A stretch of DNA of 64,000 bases from an archaeon (lineage in GTDB: Archaea > Nanobdellota > Nanobdellia > Woesearchaeales > GW2011-AR9), in NCBI GenBank assembly GCA_018670085.1, contig JABHRS010000029.1, positions 18,802 to 82,801 of the forward strand. Direction: 5' to 3'. The notes beneath the pieces are model-generated. The model was not told the DNA's origin and did no database searches. It saw only the letters and a list, made by a program, of their open reading frames with translations. Made by a program: the position numbers and the translations under genes. Shown here one piece after another: positions 60,791 through 64,000 of this stretch (position 1 is its first letter; the number at the start of each line of letters is the position of its first letter).

Positions 60791-61597
60791 ATGGTAAAAA
60801 TAATATTTCTTGGAACTGCGGGAACTAGTTCAGTTTTAACTAAACATAACAGGCTAGCTGGCGGAATGATAATTCATAGTGAAGAAGCACAACTACATAT
60901 TAACCCAGGTCCTGGGATTGTAACAGGGGCTCGAAATTCTGGAGTTGATCTTAGAAACTCTATCTGTTTTATCACAACTGATTCTAACATCTTACACGCT
61001 GATGATTTGAACTTGGCTGTCGATATAATCACATTTGGTGGTATTGAGAGGCGGGGTTTATTGGTTTCTAGCGGATCTGTAATTAATGGATCAGATGATG
61101 AGCACCCGTTACTTAGTATGCGTCATAAAAATTTGCTTGAAAAAGTAGTAGTACTTGAAGAAGGAAACAGAATTGGTCTTGGGTCAATTGAGATTCGAAC
61201 TATTAAAGTTGATGCTGAGGATAAAACAGCAAAAGGGTACAAATTTATTATGCCAAGATTCACTTTAGCATATCCTGGAAATACTGCATTAAGTGAAGAT
61301 TTAATCTTGCAGTTGATGGATTCAGATTTATTGGTGTTACATATGCCTAAATTGGAAGCTGCTGAAGGAGAAAAAGTATTGGATGTTGCAGCTGTTGAAA
61401 AAATATTAACAGCTGTTAAACCAAAGTTAGTAATATTAACTCACTTTGGAAATGATATTGTTCGCGAAGGGCCAATTGATGTTGCTCGTGAAATCCAGAG
61501 AAAAACAGGGATTCAATGTATTGCTGCAAAAGACGGATTGGTGTTAAGTCCTGATGGATTTGAGAAGAGAAGTCCAGTTCGCGGTTATACTGTTTGA
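60791..61597 (+). CDS. Metallo-beta-lactamase-fold protein with degraded metal site
   Basis: The fold is recognisable: VKIIFLGTAGTSSVL at the N-terminus, LHINPGPGIVTGA, and LVILTHFGNDIV late. Where active relatives carry HxHxDH, this protein has FITTDSNILHADDLN, so most zinc ligands are gone. It may be an inactive, binding-only relative of RNase Z-like hydrolases. GAGGT a few bases before ATG sets the start. It stands alone and ends at a long T-tract. Confidence 0.65.
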   Translation: MVKIIFLGTAGTSSVLTKHNRLAGGMIIHSEEAQLHINPGPGIVTGARNSGVDLRNSICFITTDSNILHADDLNLAVDIITFGGIERRGLLVSSGSVINGSDDEHPLLSMRHKNLLEKVVVLEEGNRIGLGSIEIRTIKVDAEDKTAKGYKFIMPRFTLAYPGNTALSEDLILQLMDSDLLVLHMPKLEAAEGEKVLDVAAVEKILTAVKPKLVILTHFGNDIVREGPIDVAREIQRKTGIQCIAAKDGLVLSPDGFEKRSPVRGYTV

Positions 61598-61610
61598 TTA
61601 TGATAATATA

Positions 61611-61655
61611 TTTTGATTTTTTTTTTTTTAATTTTTTTTTTTTTTTCTTTTCTTA
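61611..61655 (+). terminator. T-rich terminator
   Basis: Runs of T dominate this stretch just after the stop of the metallo-beta-lactamase-fold gene, an archaeal-type terminator on the plus strand. Confidence 0.55.
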
Positions 61656-61664
61656 ATTACTTTT

Positions 61665-62612
61665 CTAAACCAAACCTACTAACCACAAAAACCCCAGACC
61701 TACAAAACACCCAGCTGAAATAAATGGCATAGCCGGATAAAATTTACCTTTCTTAGAATAATAAAATAAAATTGAGAGCGCAGCTGTTGCAAAAATTGGT
61801 AAAATTAGTGCTGCTGTCATTGAATAGTCTTTTAGCAAAACCCCTGCAAACAAAAGAGGAAATGCGATATCACCACCACCTAAAATCGCGGATTGAACTT
61901 TAACAACTTTAGATTTTGTTTTGGAACTTGTTGATTCATGAAACTTAGCTGCTTTGCTTTTAGATAATTTACTTGATTTCTTTGAAGCAGAGATACTTTT
62001 TGTTTTAGATTTAAAACTCCATTGATGTGGTATTTGAAGGCCTGCAAAGATGCCTGCACTTTTCTGCGCTTTTGCAAGTACGATCATATGTTTACTTTTC
62101 CAAACTGCATAAGCATCATAAATTGCGATTAAAATGAGCAGGATACTAATTGAAAATAAATTGAACACCGGAACAAAAATTGCAGCAATTCCTGCATAAA
62201 TTAAAGGTTCAGTTGCGTTGTGAATAATTGGATTGTTTTTGAAAATTCGCCAAGCTGTGAACAGAATAGCTAGCGAGATTGCAATAGTTGTAGTTGTAAA
62301 AGCTGCGAAGCTGGTTGTGAGAGTCATAAATAATGCTAAGGCGAACCAAGCTTTCCATAGTTTCATGGCGCCAAATTTAATGATCCCAAATAATAGGGCG
62401 GTACCAATTAAGACGGCAAAAATAACTAAGACAAAGGAAGTGTTTTGATTTAGTTCAGGGCGTTCTCCAAGTGGGAGATTACCAAAACTTGTTTCTCCTG
62501 TGATCGCTGTTTGTTCTTGATCGATGTATTGATTTACAACAGCTAAACCAATGTACTGTGAAATTAGAAATATAGAAATTAAGATAATGGTGATTTTGAT
62601 ATTATGTTTCAT
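61665..62612 (-). CDS. Presenilin/signal-peptide-peptidase-like A22 membrane protease
   Basis: This 315-residue membrane protein has the aspartyl intramembrane protease marks: IAIYDAYAVWKSKHM (YD in one helix), AILGGGDIAFPLLF (GxGD in the next) and FYPAMPFISAG (PAL-like motif), in nine helices with a Ser/Lys-rich loop between the two Asp (about residues 200-235). It would cut transmembrane segments such as leftover signal peptides. The archaeal family is also called DUF1119. The neighbours give no further clue to its substrate. Confidence 0.88.
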   Translation of the reverse strand: MKHNIKITIILISIFLISQYIGLAVVNQYIDQEQTAITGETSFGNLPLGERPELNQNTSFVLVIFAVLIGTALLFGIIKFGAMKLWKAWFALALFMTLTTSFAAFTTTTIAISLAILFTAWRIFKNNPIIHNATEPLIYAGIAAIFVPVFNLFSISILLILIAIYDAYAVWKSKHMIVLAKAQKSAGIFAGLQIPHQWSFKSKTKSISASKKSSKLSKSKAAKFHESTSSKTKSKVVKVQSAILGGGDIAFPLLFAGVLLKDYSMTAALILPIFATAALSILFYYSKKGKFYPAMPFISAGCFVGLGFLWLVGLV

Positions 62613-62645
62613 GGTTAATTGGATGTTATAGTAGTTAATATGTGT

Positions 62646-63062
62646 TTAGGTTTTGAATTTTTTCTGTGTTTCATGAATCTGTAAAAACTGTATCTTCTTA
62701 GTTTTTGGATTTCTTTGAAGCACAGAACTTGTTTGAATTTTAAGAAAACATTTATTTTTGTTATACTGCCATTCTTGATATCTAGCTAGATAGGTATTTT
62801 GATCTATTTTTTGTATTTTGATATTTTTTAGCTTAATATTAAATGATTTACTACTTCCATGATCTTTGTAAATCATATTTGAAAATTGAATCTTGTTCTG
62901 TTTTGTAGCATCAGGATACACAATTTGGAAGTTAGGATTCAAAAAATCTTGAATCTTGGTTTTTAGAATATTTTTCTGTTTTGGAATTTCTGAATTGTAC
63001 CAATCTTCAAAGTTTTGATGAAGTTCAATGATTGATCTTTTACAATTATTACAATTCTTCAT
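62646..63062 (-). CDS. SnoaL/DUF4440-like small protein
   Basis: This 138-residue protein follows the NTF2-like pattern of DUF4440: N-terminal helix ELHQNFEDWYNSEI, NPNFQIVYPDATKQNK, then strands ending in YLARYQEWQYNK and LQIHETQ. CNNC near the start is extra. Such domains bind small molecules or protein partners. Its first 14 bases overlap the end of the AI-2E-family gene, so they are co-translated. Confidence 0.5.
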   Translation of the reverse strand: MKNCNNCKRSIIELHQNFEDWYNSEIPKQKNILKTKIQDFLNPNFQIVYPDATKQNKIQFSNMIYKDHGSSKSFNIKLKNIKIQKIDQNTYLARYQEWQYNKNKCFLKIQTSSVLQRNPKTKKIQFLQIHETQKKFKT

Positions 63063-64000
63063 TTTCTGGTAAATCCTTAAAGACTTTTTTCAATTCTTTT
63101 TTACTTGGTTGTTTGCCTAAATAACTTTCAATAATGATTGCGGCAAGTGAAAGTACCATTGGACCAATGATTACTCCAAAGACACCAAAGAGAGCCATTC
63201 CACCAAAAATTCCAATTAAAATAATCGCAGGATGAATCTTGGCTTTATCACTAATGATCTTTGGCCTAATAATATTGTCAACACTGCTAACAATTAAAAG
63301 ACCATAAAGAAATAAACCAGCCCCCTTGAAGATTAAAGAATTATCACTTTGTGAAAACCCGTTAAGCAATAATAATAAAGCTGTTGGGCCCCAAATAACT
63401 CCTGTTCCAAGATAAGGGATTAACGCTAAAAAACCCATCACAATTCCCCAAAAAATAGCTGAAGGAACTCCAAAGATTAAAAAACCAATACTACCTAAAA
63501 TACCTTGTAAAAATGCTACAAGAACATAGCCATATAAAATCCCCTTTGTAACTTCTCTTAACCTGGTGATGATTTTAGCGTACTCTTGTTTTTTCATACT
63601 CAGGTAAAAACCAATTCTCTCAACTAACTTTGGTCCTTGCATGAACAAATAATACATGGTGAACAACATTAAGAAAATGTTTACTATAATAGTTGGGATA
63701 CTTGCAATTAAGTCTGAACCTTTTTGAATCACATAATTTGTGATGTACCTTGATGCTCTCTCAATTTGAAATTTGATCTCTGGAATATTTAGGATTTCTT
63801 TACTAGCTTCACAAATGCTTGCTTCACATCCCTGAATAATCCCAGTAGCTAGACGTTGTTTAATTGTGATATAAATTATATAAGACTCTTGAACTAATGT
63901 TTTAAAGAAATAAATTGAAGGGAGAACTAACAGTAAAAAGATTATTATACAAATTATTGCTGAAGTCAATCTTGGCTTTTTGATTTTTTTGTTGATCCAA
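63049..64000 (-). CDS. AI-2E-family (PF01594) membrane protein, 5' end outside window
   Basis: The frame is open to the right end of the window and the residues there (INKKIKKPRLTSAIICIIIF) continue the usual start of the family, so the true start lies beyond 64000. About seven helices are seen, with the family pattern GVPSAIFWGIVMGFLALIPY, GTGVIWGPTALLLLL and IIRPKIISDKAKIHPAIIL, plus GGMALFGVFGVIIGPM. Family members are transporters or Na+/H+ antiporters of uncertain substrate. Confidence 0.88.
   Translation of the reverse strand, partial: WINKKIKKPRLTSAIICIIIFLLLVLPSIYFFKTLVQESYIIYITIKQRLATGIIQGCEASICEASKEILNIPEIKFQIERASRYITNYVIQKGSDLIASIPTIIVNIFLMLFTMYYLFMQGPKLVERIGFYLSMKKQEYAKIITRLREVTKGILYGYVLVAFLQGILGSIGFLIFGVPSAIFWGIVMGFLALIPYLGTGVIWGPTALLLLLNGFSQSDNSLIFKGAGLFLYGLLIVSSVDNIIRPKIISDKAKIHPAIILIGIFGGMALFGVFGVIIGPMVLSLAAIIIESYLGKQPSKKELKKVFKDLPENEEL

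Noticed and set aside
1..64000. CRISPR array, cas genes or prophage
   Set aside because: No regularly spaced repeats, Cas-like or phage structural proteins were seen; the only mobile-type gene is the homing endonuclease.

Overview
The window is AT-rich DNA from an archaeon, most likely a DPANN lineage of the Woesearchaeota/Pacearchaeota type (inferred from gene content; no phylogeny was run). Archaeal marks are: TATA boxes about 25-35 nt upstream of start codons with no leader, GGAG/GGTGA ribosome sites mainly on operon-internal genes, a tRNA with two introns, an AglB/STT3 oligosaccharyltransferase with the WWDYG motif, a presenilin-like A22 membrane protease, a single-domain NnrD and a stand-alone 5S rRNA gene. 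Several genes look bacterial in origin: a sigma-70-like factor, FemAB-like transferases, a poxvirus/bacterial-type topoisomerase IB, UppP, a GlnD-like protein and AepX-like proteins.

Layout. 1-22.5 kb is a surface-glycan cluster: two FemAB-like transferases, a polysaccharide deacetylase, two tandem membrane glycosyltransferases, an SDR epimerase, a GT4 glycosyltransferase, methyltransferases, a B12-type radical SAM enzyme, a sulfatase-fold enzyme, three cytidylyltransferase/PEP-mutase-like fusion proteins around a Nudix-like gene, a KpsS/KpsC-like protein and a flippase. 22.7-32.8 kb is mixed: a second B12 radical SAM enzyme, a toxin-antitoxin pair, two degenerate HIT proteins, tRNA-Gly, a doubly interrupted tRNA-Ile(UAU), a GlnD-like nucleotidyltransferase coupled to a small kinase, an EEP-family hydrolase and small membrane proteins. 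33-41 kb holds NnrD with a histone-H1-like tail, a DHH phosphoesterase, a voltage-sensor-like membrane protein, the sigma-70 homologue and an amino-acid permease fused to a methyltransferase. 41.4-51.4 kb is N-glycosylation and sugar-nucleotide supply: AglB, UppP, UDP-sugar epimerase, two nucleotidyltransferases and UDP-glucose dehydrogenase. 51.5-57 kb is informational: 5S rRNA, methionine aminopeptidase, TrmA/RumA-type methyltransferase, topoisomerase IB and HisRS. 57-60.7 kb is unusual: a DUF6282 hydrolase, a frameshifted gene, a tRNA-His with a D-loop insertion, and a LAGLIDADG endonuclease ORF that reads through a second, intact tRNA-His. 60.8-64 kb has a degenerate metallo-beta-lactamase protein, the A22 protease, a DUF4440-like protein and an AI-2E-family membrane protein cut by the window edge.

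How it fits together: the 1-22 kb and 41-51 kb blocks would make nucleotide sugars, assemble and decorate a lipid-linked glycan (possibly with phospho, acyl or methyl groups), flip it and attach it to surface proteins. The most unusual items are the AepX-like triplet lacking the PEP-mutase catalytic loop, the sigma-70 factor, the permease-methyltransferase fusion, the tRNA-Ile with a T-loop intron, and the tRNA-His/homing-endonuclease arrangement.
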